From: Candolleomyces eurysporus
Lineage: Eukaryota; Basidiomycota; Agaricomycetes; Agaricales; Psathyrellaceae
Direction of reading: 5' to 3'
NCBI GenBank assembly: GCA_027579435.1
Contig: JANBPK010000782.1
Location: 43,766 to 107,765 of the forward strand
Length of the DNA: 64,000 nucleotides
Below are positions 1 through 10,549 of the stretch, piece after piece. The notes below the pieces were generated by a model that searched no databases, was not told the DNA's origin, and saw only the letters and a program-made list of their open reading frames with translations. Each line of letters opens with the position of its first letter. Position 1 is the first letter of the stretch. The position numbers and the translations under genes are program-made.

Positions 1-770
1 TCTTTGCTTTCTTCCATCTTTGGGTGCTCTGAATTGTCAGTTTTGTCTGTTGGATGGGGTTTCAGATGGGCCATGTTGGTTACAGGATGTATACTGTATG
101 AAGTGAGTAATTGCAGATGGTTCCCATGCAAGGCATTTTTGACTCAGGCACTCTGCAATCATCACCCTGGTCACTGCTCTCTTATTGCAGGTTTGTGGAG
201 TTTTACTACTGCTTCTGGTTCCACCTTCCTCCTCAGAAAGGGCAGTATTGGTGAAGGGTTGCTGCTGGTCTTCTTCAATTGAGTTGCCCCTTTCTACTTC
301 CATACTACAAAAAATGTCTCAAGGCTTGCTGTGCAGAGCATTGGCCACTTTGCACAGGTATGTGGTCTTTCCCAGTTTTTCAAGATCTTTAAAGGCCCCT
401 TGTATTTTGGTAGGAGCTTCTGTCCTTTTCCCTTGATATCTCGAGATCATCAGGGATAATCCCAGTGACTCCAGATTCAGAAATACCAGATTATCCTCTT
501 TAAATTTCCAAAGCAGCTGTGACCTGTCCCTAATTATAGCATTTTTGAATTTCTTGTGTCAACTGTGCTTTAGTTAGGGGATCTTGTGCTCAGTTTTGTT
601 TGGCTTCATCTCCACCAAGAACCTTTCCACTCTTGGAGTAATTGTGTCTGGGGAATTTATCAGTGTGGAGCATGGGTGATAGCCTTGTAGCAGGTAGGAG
701 AGCATGAAACCAGTAGAGGAATGCAGAGAAGTGTTGGATTGGATGGGCTGTGTGAACTCAAAAATCCTGG
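1..770 (-). pseudogene. Ty3/gypsy chromovirus integrase C-terminal relic (copy 1)
   Basis: Read on the minus strand, 770 to about 340 encodes a decayed integrase C-terminus: a stretch like NTSLHSSTGF followed by LLQGYHP (the 'N..HSSTG..P..L.YGYHP' signature of gypsy integrases), a 'VERFLVEMK' helix, and after two stops 'DNLVFLNLESLGL' and 'GAFKDLEKLGKTTY', which correspond to the GDLVLLN and GPF.VLEKI..TYRL blocks of the integrase tail. Several in-frame stops show that it is dead. The chromodomain that should follow lies beyond the left edge of the window but is present in the second copy at 16474-16720. Identification rests on family knowledge; no search was run. Confidence 0.7.
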
Positions 771-1343
771 TGGAGTGCTGTGCAACTTGTGTACCTTTGT
801 GACTATCTATACTAGGTTCGAAGATGTGTTTATATCTTGAACTTACGAAGCAGTGAGACCTGCAGGTGACAGGTACAGAACACTCGTGGTGGACAGCAGA
901 ATTCCCGTCACTTGCTACAATGGGTACGGGTTTTGGCAGGCGCAGTTGCGGGTAGCCTGGCCAAGGCTCTGCACGCATTTCTCATTGCTAGGAAGGAGGC
1001 TGGCACAGAGTGTGAAGAAAACCAAATCTGACATTTACAACAGTGTCCTGACTGCAAGACTTATCAATGTCAAGACTAGGTCGGGACCAGTAGTCCATGG
1101 CGAAAAAACATTGTTGATACTACTACAACACTTTGCCACCGTCATTCAACCTGGAAGCGATGACAACAGTTGGAATTCATTCTCGAAAGTACATGGAGGA
1201 AAGAGGGAGGTTAACAGGAAAATGGAACACGGCAATGAAAGGATAAGAATAAAAAAAGGGAGGGGAAACGAAAGGATGAAAGGATGGATAATGTAATCTC
1301 CAACTACTTGCTAAAGGTGCTAAAAATAATGCACAGAGATACC
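771..1343. other. Spacer between integrase relic and membrane gene
   Basis: No gene is recognised here. The plus-strand reading frames in this stretch have no domain signature and no plausible exon structure, and they are repeated verbatim at 17490-18061. It probably holds the 3' flank of the membrane-protein gene on the minus strand. Confidence 0.5.
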
Positions 1344-4330
1344 TCAGAACTTCGTTGGAATACTGGGCAACTCCTCAATAGGTGCCTTGGTACCCCAACC
1401 ACCCCGATTCTCCACCCGACTCTTCAACGACCCGGCCGACGACGCTCTGGCCGACCCCGGGCTCGCCGTAGATGCCGATCCCGAGAACGGTCTGAAAGTC
1501 GATACACTGTTGAGGCTAGGTATCCTAGCAGTCTGAGCATCGGCAGCTCCTGCTGTCATCAGTGGCTTGATCCCCGTTCCCGCTGCTCGAGGAGGCTTCT
1601 TTACAAGAACCGTAGACTGACGCGGAGTCGCGTTGACAACTCTCAGCGGGGGACGTCCTTCCTCAGTCGAACCTTCGTACGACGCAGTAGGGGATCCCAA
1701 GGAGCTTTCCTCGGTCAACGACGCCTGGTCCTTCGACTTCCTCCCGTTAGCCTTGGTCAACCTCTTGATCGTCCTCGCATAGGTAGTCAGGGAGGACAAG
1801 TCCGAGAGCAACGGCGGTGAGGCCGAGAGGATGATGGGACCCTCAGTTTTGTTCGAGTAGATCGAGGATCCTCTCTTCTTCCCGATGCCGTCATTGACTC
1901 TGAGGGTGGCGAAGGAAAAAGAAACCGGCGGTTGTGATTGCTTTTTCTCAGTGCTGTTCCGCTCGATGTCGTCGTTGACAATGTCGATCTTGATGTCCGT
2001 TTCGTAGTACTTGCTCATCAGCTGGGATTCGCCGAGCCCGCCTTTCTCGTCGTGGTCGCCCCGAGGGAAGTAGACGGGTGTGAAGTCGGAACCTTCGAGA
2101 GCGTCTGTGACCTTGACTGTAAAATTGGGGATTTGTTTCACGTGGTTAGCAAGCATTCAACCAGGGGAGAATCAGCAGAAAACACGCACGATAATGAGCT
2201 AGACCTTTGCCATAGTTGAAGTAGCACAGAACACCCATTGCAGCTGTAAGCACCAGTAACACGAATGCGGTGACCGTCACCGTTGCGAAGAACGACCACG
2301 ATGTGAAGATGCAGCGATACACTGTAATTGATTACCTGGGTGAGCAGAATGGCTAGAGCAGGATACCGGAAATGGCTACATACGGTTGCTACTGAACAGC
2401 ACGCTCGAGATGGCGATCAAAACGGCTGAGAGGAAGAGGAAAACGCCGAATCGAATCTTGCATTCCTTTCGAACACAAATCCAGCCCTATTCCGGAAGAA
2501 TAAGTACAGCCTCCAGCAAGAGATATGGGACGGCAACATACATAGAAGAGCCATGGAATTTCGGCCTGGAGAACAAAAGCAAAGTTTAATTCAATAAGCC
2601 TACATAATGAATGGGAAACAGATCGGAGAGAACGTACCACCAAAACGACCACAAATCCAATCAGATACAGGGTGCGATGTTCAGCGAAGACCGCATAACT
2701 ACCTCGTACAATCTTCGCAATCCAGAGCGTCGCCGATACCAGAGTGAAGAAACTCGCGAGGTGGAGCCCGACAGAGAAGAAGAGCACTAGCTTGTACATT
2801 CGGTGAATGATAGGCGAGGCTCCTACCCTGCTAAACGTCGCTCGGGCATACACCTACATGGTCGTCACCGAAATTGAATGAATACCTTCCGTGAGTTCCG
2901 AGAACTTGAGATAGAATGGTACAGATACGCACCCGTAGCAATTTCCAGGATAGTAAACCCAAAGCGACGATGCTCACGCCGTTCAATACAACGACAGGAA
3001 TCTAAGCAACCAACCCTTCCATCAGGAAAAAAAACCGCAAACAGAAGGGGTTTCCTTCGTACTCACCGTATGCTGCAGCCTAACAGTCCACCAAGGGCCC
3101 AACACATCATATCCCCTACACGGCCCATCAACGATAACCCCGCTGTAAAACGCGACCAAGTTCTTCGTCGAGGTGATCCTGGATGTGGCCCAGGCTGCAC
3201 CCAGAACATGTCCAAAAAACGCAGCTCCGAGATGGGGGAGAGATTCGTTTATGATCTGTTGATTTGATGGGAGAAAGGGTCGTTAGCAAACCAGGACCCA
3301 CAAGTCGGTAAGTCAACGCGATGCTCTAGACGTACCGCGACAAGGCCGATGGTGAATAGCCAGAGTTGGAAAAAAGAGGTGGCGACGTCTTCTCGCTGGG
3401 CGTCATGTAAACTAGATGAGAGCATGAGTCGGGATACCCATGTTCGNAAAAAAAAGGAGAAGTTGCGTACTTTTCCTCCAGCCAACTTAATGAATAGATG
3501 CACGACAAGGGAAGAGAGACGACCCCAGTGCTTCCGCCGCTGAGGTTGATATCGTCGAGAGGACGGGGAATGGAAACAGGAGGTGAAGTGGCAGTTGCTG
3601 CAGCTAGGCTCGTACCAGTGGTGGTGGCGGTAGTTATTGTCGAGGTCACAACAGGAGATGTTGAGGCGGCTTCGTCGTCTTCGTCTACACCTTCATCGTC
3701 TGATTCCGCTCCTTCCTCATCGCTGCTACTGACTCCCCCCTCATCGTCGCTCGACACCTCCCCCTCATCACTCGAAGCCGATTCGTCTTCCTCCTCCTCG
3801 ACTACTTGTCTGCGGACCCGAGTCTGAGATGGGTAATTAGATGGCGCAGCAGGAGGGTTTGATTGATTGAGATAAACTCACCGTCTTTCACCGCTTGCGA
3901 AAGCGTCGTCGCTCGAGAGCAAACCCTCCTTGAGCTTGACCTCCACCAATCAAAGAACCAGTGGTGACCTCTTCGACTTTGACGACCTTGTTGTCCTTGA
4001 AGTGGAGAACCCCTCCAGTCGGGGATGCCCTGGCACACCTGGAGATGATCACTCATCACCATTGCGATATGGGGAGGGACTTGGGCTTCATCGACGACAT
4101 CGGTCAAGATGTTCGCGGCTTGCGGATTGTCGTAGAGCAGGACCCCTTGCAAGGCGCAGAGAACGAGGCATGTAACGAGTGTGAAGAAGAGATAAGCGGT
4201 GGTGTAGCGCGTGAGGGCGATCCTGTCGTACTAAAAGACGCGTTTAGCACACTCGAAAAAGAANCCAAGCAAGTGGNTACGTACCACAAGCTTGATGCGA
4301 GTGAGAGACGGAAGCCTCTTGGCATTTCAC
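1344..4330 (-). CDS. Multi-pass membrane protein, lineage-specific fungal family (copy 1)
   Basis: Multi-exon gene of unassigned function. Exons I can join with matching phases run (minus strand) 3255-3067, 3001-2933, 2853-2638, 2565-2542, 2486-2384, 2321-2190 and 2116-1344; upstream coding pieces lie at about 4230-4020, 3830-3560 and 3420-3336. The first clear segment starts with RLPSLTRIKLVYDRIALTRY and a hydrophobic helix. A very acidic Glu/Asp/Ser stretch (about 3590-3830) follows, then at least five more helices (for example SVGLHLASFFTLVSATLWI and GVFLFLSAVLIAISSVLFSS), then a Ser/Thr-rich tail of about 255 residues ending at 1344. The protein is probably in the plasma or an internal membrane with the tail cytoplasmic. 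The apparent stop near 2488 falls inside an intron. A frame break near 4030 and another near 3890 lie in N-rich draft sequence, so decay and base-calling error cannot be separated; the start near 4313 is uncertain. I recall similar Agaricomycete proteins but know no Pfam name. Confidence 0.7.
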
Positions 4331-7200
4331 GACTCCAGCCTTGGAGCATCGTCCAAGGCACNTTCTAGTCCTGTGACTGGTTATTTCAAAAGAAAAACAG
4401 AGTNAAGAAAAGGCAGAAGAGAGAAAGAAACGAAACAACCAACATAGCAGGCCAAAGGANAGTGGAGGAGAACCAGGCACACCAGCNAGAGAGAGAAGAA
4501 GAAGGAAGGTAAAGGACAAGCCTGGTGAAACCCCNTGGNGGCGCCNAGCCTCGAGGTCCAATCCAGGGAAACTAGCATCGAGTCCAAATTTGCNCNGAAT
4601 GAATCTGANATCGGCCTGTCGNNAATNNNCTTCGGTCGTTGCCGGCGGCTCGGACTCGAGAACCGACGACCTCNGCCNAGTTCTATCAAGCAAGTNCAAG
4701 AGAAGGNGTCAAGAATTTCATNCNAAGTGCTTATCAACNATTCGGCCTGTTTTNCAGATNATATTACCCTCATAGCTGCAGCCTCGAAGGGCTCCCAGCC
4801 TACGTCAAAGAAGGCCCATCACGTCCTCGGTCCTTCATCCGCTCATGCTCAGCATGGAGCCTNTCCTCANCAGCAACAACAGTGGNGAACAGGCTCAGCA
4901 AGATTCGCTGCAAGTGNCCAGGTTATTCNACATCGCATTCGCCCCTGCCTCCATCGCTCTCGTTCGGTCACGCGACAACGCCATCTGCCNGCGTTCATTG
5001 TCNNNNTNNGCAGGCGATGAGTCCCCNNCCTCCATCTTTGCTGATGTTGCCTCNGGTGAGNGCNNTGGANATCTAACGTTTGNCCGAGCCTGTAATGTCA
5101 ACAAAGNACCCCTTCCTCNAGATCCCATCATGCTNGCTCTANGACAANGTTGGTCGCNGTACTGCTTGGAGCTTAGAGGCGAAGAATGCAACTCCCATGG
5201 CCGGCANCTCNAAATGCGAATANCTCAAANTGCTCTCGGAACCCCATGCCTTTCGAGACGAGTTTGCTGNGGATCCTNGGTTGCCCNATATTCCGGTAAG
5301 CAAATCTCGTNCACCTCTTCTCCCCCTTGAGTATTNATGATGACATACTCCATTCCGGCCACCTCTTACAGCCCGGGAAGAGNCCTNTNANACCTCATCG
5401 AATTGGGACTGCGCTAAGTGCTNAGGATCAGGCCGCCAGGGACACCGGAGCCGTCGCCAATCCCAGTGAGTGTTCTGCGTNGCNNCNTGCNTNCTCNTCT
5501 NGNATTTCTCNNACTCNNGATTCNAANTATCATNCTTCTCCTTGGAAGTTTGGCTCACAGTTCAGGCACAGAAGCCTGCGAAATCATATGCAAGACAGCT
5601 ACATCGTTGCTGGCCTGGTTGCGAGTGCTCGTGCAGGCGGCGGCAATACCTGGAGGGATAGGTTCAAGATCATCACTGAACNCGAAGCCGCNACCATNNA
5701 TTGCGTTCACCTCACCNACCTCCACCATTTCATGCATTTGCACAACTTTATCGTCTGNGATGCCAGCCGCGTTTCGGTTGATTTCGCTGCGTACAGGGTG
5801 AGTTTCGAACATTTTTCTTNTCAGGTAACTCAATCCTGATCATGATCAAATTGCTCTANGTTTTAGATCATTGNACAAGTGGCGTGCCTTGAGATTGGGG
5901 AGATGANTGAACCGTGGTAGCTGGTTCCTGTATTTGAGGNTCCGTGAGCTTGTCAAGGTAGGCTTCCNTTCTTCCAAGGTTGTGTCTCTTTTCCATTCTG
6001 GTGTCGAAGATGGTAAGNTTTCTTNTGGTNGCGATCGTTCCTTGNAAGGACCCTGACCAAACNATTNANGCTCTCTCGCAGACTACATATTCCAATTCAC
6101 TCACTTCAATGTCAAAGACCTACACNACACCGCCGTTAACCCCACCAATCGGGAACCTGCTCCGAAGAGAAGTATTTGGCCTGGTTGTAGATCAGGTGGA
6201 TAGAGCTTTGTNTGTATTCTTCNCNTTCTGATATNCGCTCATCGCGTGACATAGGTACTCCAACTGCATGAATTGCAACACCTTCGAGTCCTTTGGCTGA
6301 TCGGAGATTTNGTAGGGAGCAGGCAGCGTGTTGGGCTTACCAATTCATTTCACGAAAAGTTCACCCTTCGCACAGCAACAATTCGGCAACCGTTTATGGC
6401 TCACCNTCCCAAGGTAGATACCGCGACGCTTCGTGATGCTGCGCAGTACGGGTTGGTGAAGAGCAGATTGATCTTGACGGCGACTTGTGCGAGGNCGTAA
6501 ATCACCAAGGTGCGGCATTCTTTGTCGATCATAAAGCTTGAGCTGGGTGTTTACTTTGTGAATAGACCAAGTTGCCCACGGAACAGGAAGATTGGCCGAA
6601 GACGCCTGCGTATATCAAAATTACCATCGACAAGAACGTCCTAGNCCCTCAAAGCACTCCTCGCGGATGGGAACGTCGTGACTTGGGCTCCAACTCGTTC
6701 AATGCTTCGCTCTCNGGTATCGGCTTGACGCNNGAATCAATGNGGTNGCGTTNCGATTGAAAGAGCACCAAAAATCAATACCTTTCGACGACTTCATCAG
6801 GGTTATGGGGTAACAACATGGATTGGGCCAAAGGATCCGTTCATTGTGCTTACCCTAAACGGGCGGTAGAGGTATGTTTATCCTCTGGTCTTCCGCCATT
6901 GATCTGATGTTCCACTCTCTAACCCAGAACAACACAGCCAGTTGGCTCTGGGACCATGGAGTTGTGCACCNATCGNGCTTCCTCGGTCGCTACGTCCCNA
7001 ATNCTCACCATCTGGACGGGGTACTTGTAGGATGTCCAGCGAACGAAATGTCCGTCAGGATGGACGACAATTACCACGTTTCCAAGCTGCAGTACCTCTC
7101 ACATCCCTCAAATATCCGACGTCAAATTCCACGTTTTCTATCACAAGTACTTTACCGAAGCCAAGCAAGTTGTCCTCGGCATTGGGGGTAAACCGCACCC
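4331..7200. other. N-rich region with unrecognised coding fragments
   Basis: This stretch holds most of the ambiguous bases of the window, so no frame can be followed far. Around 4848-5060 a Gln/Pro-rich segment resembles 9100-9340. Around 5540-5800 and 6560-7190 there are short open segments with fungal-looking codon use and possible introns, all on the plus strand. I do not recognise a family. A gene paralogous to the one at 9.0-10.1 kb is likely to start here, but the frame breaks and Ns prevent a model. Confidence 0.4.
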
Positions 7201-8261
7201 CGCAAGCTGGAAGCCTTGCATACATTTTATCCGAGGTTTGGCGAAAGTGGGAGGATGCTGCGTCCATCTGAAGGGGTTGTTCAGGATTACATACGTGTTC
7301 AACCCTAGGCATGTGGTTCGAGGGGCGAGTTAAATCCCAGGAAACTTTCAAGCCAATATGTATCTCATCTTGTGTCTTATGCCGGAGCAGCACAAAAATA
7401 GACTCGGAATCGTCTCTCTGGCACTTACAGACCGCCTTCCACCTGCTTGTGGTGGGTTCGCGTCAATGCGCAGATGGAAATTTAACACAGTCGTGACAAA
7501 GAGAGGAAAATTCGAGTCCAATTTGATATCCAAAGTGGCTGTGGTGACAGGTACATGTACAGAGGGCCATAATCAAGGGAGACGGACCAAGATACGAGAA
7601 AGAAATTATAAAGATACAGGGATGGAACATGCATTGGTAAGGCAGATGTACAGCAAAAGTTCGCGCTCGAGAGAGAGAGAAACCCCCGAGAAAAAAATAT
7701 AAGGACAAGATTATTACTAAGACGCAGCTTCGAGAAGGCAATAGACGGGAAAAGAGGTCGAGAAGAAGCGACAAGACGGGTAAATTGACAACCTCAACGG
7801 TAGCGGATTGCACAACGAGAGACAGCTTATCTGTGTTGTCAAAGTAAGATGCACACAAATTATGGCATCGTCGCTGACAAACTCGACCGCAGCGTATTTC
7901 GCAGCAGGAGACAGACTATCTGTATTGTCGAAGGATGGTTGCAAGATGGTGGCGATGCGCGTTGGCGGATCGAGAAAATGTGTTGAGAGTGGAGAAGGTG
8001 ATAATGTGAGAGACGCTGCGAGAACAGGGTCGTCGGCGATCGATGCATATGCATGAGGGTCGGACGTCCTCCTGTCAGTGTGTGAGCGAGAGTATCGACC
8101 AAAGTATGCCTAATCACTTGCGTTTTTGCCCTCCTAATTTGAATCCTCCTCGAGTTCAAGGAATTAAATCAGCGTGGTCAACGGTTGATGAACTCGAAAG
8201 GTTCACAAGGCATTCGGATGTAATTCCCTCTCCTGATGTACTGTCAGGAGGTGCTGGCGAC
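7201..8261. other. Region without a recognisable gene
   Basis: Open frames are short and carry no motif. A C/T-versus-G/A-biased stretch at about 7670-7780 (runs such as gagagagaga) looks like simple sequence. I see no transposon hallmark, RNA gene or clear exon chain. Confidence 0.4.
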
Positions 8262-8762
8262 CTGACATCGGAGGACGGAGTGAATCCAGTAGGGAACGTT
8301 CAAGGACTATTGGTAGGGCGGGGTCAGATGCTGAAACGGGAATCAAGTCAAGTTGTTACATACCTCATCGACAGATTGGACCGGGTCTTCCACAATCTCC
8401 GTAAACTGGACGAGGTAGTTGATCGGGAGAATACTACTGAGAAAACGAAACAGGGGGATAAGCTACGAAGGCGAGGGAGGACAAGGCATGGAACAAACCC
8501 TGTCGACCCAGTGTGATTTTATCTCGCAGTGCGTACGTTCATCGACCATTATGTTGTCGCCCTGCCTGTAAAACTTGAATACAACAAATTCGATGTTGTA
8601 CCTATGGCTCTCCATGTAAAGAGCATCGGGAGGGATGGCGTCCGAGTCCTCGTCGACGCCAGGCACTGGCAAAGGATACTTGAAATAGTCAGTTTCAAAG
8701 CGCGTGCTCCATGAGGGTTGACGATATTGGGACTGTCGCAAATGAGAAAGCAGGTGTTGCAA
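8262..8762 (-). CDS. Hypothetical protein fragment, three joined exons
   Basis: Three minus-strand exons fit together with matching phase: about 8762-8499 (including RYNIEFVVFKFYRQGDN), 8405-8364 (FTEIVEDPVQSVDE) and 8306-8262 (SLNVPYWIHSVLRCQ). The introns start GTTTGT and GTATGT and end CAG and TAG. The joined segment of about 115 residues is soluble and mixed alpha/beta in character, with no motif that I can place. Both ends are open: neither a start nor a stop can be set, so it may be part of a larger gene or of a decayed one. No function is assigned. Confidence 0.4.
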
Positions 8763-8989
8763 GCCTGAAAGTGATTTATTCCATCATTGCCATCTTCAAA
8801 CCCCAATTCGCGCTTGTTCTTCCCCTTCACGTTGCACATCGGCTGATCAACCTCTCCAAGCTGGGAACCGTGAAAATGGCGAAGGCGGCTCTTGGGCGGC
8901 TCAGCTGCCACCGAGCAAGGTGCGTGAACTTGCTCTTTATCTGAAGTGCTTACCAACGAACCGCCCGTTCTCCAGATGATGTCAATATC

Positions 8990-10100
8990 CTTGCAACCTT
9001 CATAGCTGGGACATCGGATACACCCTACGCTGGGGAGGCTCCAAGCAAAAGTTCTTCAGTCCTCCATCCACGTATGCCCAACTTCCCCAACGGCAACAGC
9101 GGATGGCTCAGCATGGAGCTGTTCCTCAGCAGCAACAACCCTCAGCAAATTTCGCCGCAAGTGACCAGTGCGGGCCATTCGACATTGCATTCGCCCCCGC
9201 CTCCACCACCCTCGTTCAGTCACAATAGCGAGTCACTCATGCCTCGGCGCCCCGCGTTTACAATGCGCCTGCAGAGTCGATGAGTCTACCGCCTCCATAT
9301 CTGCAGATCTTGCGCATGCCTCCGGGCATTGCTCAGCAGGTTGCGAAAGAGGTTTCGGTGAGTGCTCTTGATTCCTTGGTGGAGAGTGTGGTGCTGATGT
9401 GGGCTGCGATGACAAGGTACCACGTACTCCGGTGTTGCCTATGGCTCTTCGCATATTGGTGGTGGACAGGCGCAGGTATGTGTGCTTCACGTCTGTTTTC
9501 GTGGCTTGTTGACGAGCTGTACGTGCTAGATAGGTTACAGTAGTTCGCGTCAAAGAGTGCAATCATTAGGAGAGGGTGCGTCGTTTCTGTCGCTTTCTAT
9601 ATCTCGGATTTTAATTTTGATCTTTCTCCAGGCAACGCCCTGCTGCCAAATTCTGGAAAGCTTGTTGGCGACGCTAATCTCTCAACGTTCAGTACCGAAC
9701 CACTTGCTATTGCAAGCAAATTCTCCGAATCACCGTCCGGTACGTCTACACTTCTCCCCATCATGACCTACGCACACCAAACTAAATTCTACACTTGTGT
9801 AGATGCCTCCTTCCTCGCTACCCTCTGCACCAGCGGCTCCGAGAAACTCACGCGATACACAGTCGAAGGCGAGGAAATGAACCCTGAGCGTCACCTCTCT
9901 GCCTGCCTTCCGGCAGAACGCGGCCACTTCGAATACGTTGCTGGGTTTTACACCGAGTTTGAGTTTGGGTCGGAGTTGGATATTGTAAAAGTTCGAGCTA
10001 TCTTCTTGTATCATGGGCGGGAGTGCAGAAGGTACGTGCTCTTCTTGTCTATTCTTTACTCTCTGCGATCGAGTTGGATATCATGAGTTGACAGTTTGTT
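8990..10100 (+). CDS. Hypothetical Gln/Pro-rich protein, fragmentary
   Basis: A plus-strand gene fragment. The first part (about 9070-9340) reads, in one frame, as a Gln/Pro/Ala-rich segment ending PPPYLQILRMPPGIAQQVAK and contains a stop near 9230. A later exon (about 9800-10031) encodes a compact segment with SEKLTRYTVEGEEMNPERH and HFEYVAGFYTEFEFGSELDI, followed by a GTACGT donor. The Gln/Pro part resembles 4848-5060, so two related genes or gene pieces flank the 7-8.9 kb region. The stop and the lack of a clear start suggest decay or sequence error. I do not recognise the family. Confidence 0.35.
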
Positions 10101-10549
10101 GGGTATAGGGTCACATTTGACTTCCTCGTATGAGGTGTCTCAGGCTCGGTATCTTGAACCTTGGATCTTGGGTGGCGGACTATGTTTCGTTCTCCATTCG
10201 CTTCTGGAGATGCAATACCCATGCANTTTTTTATGCTTTATCTACCGTTTACATGTGTGCTTCTCGTTTCGCATGTTACTATGCTCGTCAATGACGAATC
10301 TTTGCAACGTCTTACCCACCCCACAATTCGTGCAGTTTTCCAGATAATCTCGAGAGCGCATCGGCTCTGGGCCGACGGAGCATCGGCCGAGGTATCCAGA
10401 CTAACCGCAGAGTCACGAGATGCTTGTCGATGATCAGCATCAGAGCTGCCTCGAGGCTCCCTCACCACAACTTGAACTTGGACCACCATCCGCTGTCGAA
10501 ACTTTGCGATCTAACCGAGTTTTTCGAAACATCCAACCAACCAACCGAT
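10101..10549. promoter_or_regulatory. Upstream region of the NLR-like gene
   Basis: No gene is visible. The frame used by the NLR is open upstream to 10424 (first in-frame ATG 10430), so a longer N-terminus is possible. I prefer the ATG at 10550 because a soluble Ser/Pro/Gly-rich leader starts there and CA repeats typical of fungal 5' leaders precede it (ccaaccaaccaaccgatATG). Confidence 0.35.

Larger units (their letters stand above)
1..3253. repeat. Direct segmental duplication, copy 1 (partner 16720-19963)
   Basis: The sequence from the first base of the window to 3253 matches 16720-19963 in the same orientation at an offset of about 16719. Roughly the first 1220 bases show no difference that I can see. 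From about 1226 on there are dozens of substitutions, a deletion of about two dozen bases in copy 2 near 1450, and a one-base insertion in a G run. The match stops abruptly after 3253, where copy 1 continues through the membrane-protein gene and copy 2 enters unrelated DNA. Copy 1 is therefore the parental arrangement on its right side. The left edge lies outside the window. Confidence 0.95.

Noticed and set aside
1284..1820. Plus-strand frame of 178 codons rich in Arg and Ser.
   Set aside because: Antisense shadow of the Ser/Thr-rich tail exon at 2116-1344, which has proper splice sites and homologous structure in copy 2.
2480..2492. In-frame TAG in the membrane-protein gene, present in both copies.
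   Set aside because: It is the TAG acceptor of a short intron (GTATGT..AATAG); joining WLFY to GWICVRKECK restores the frame.
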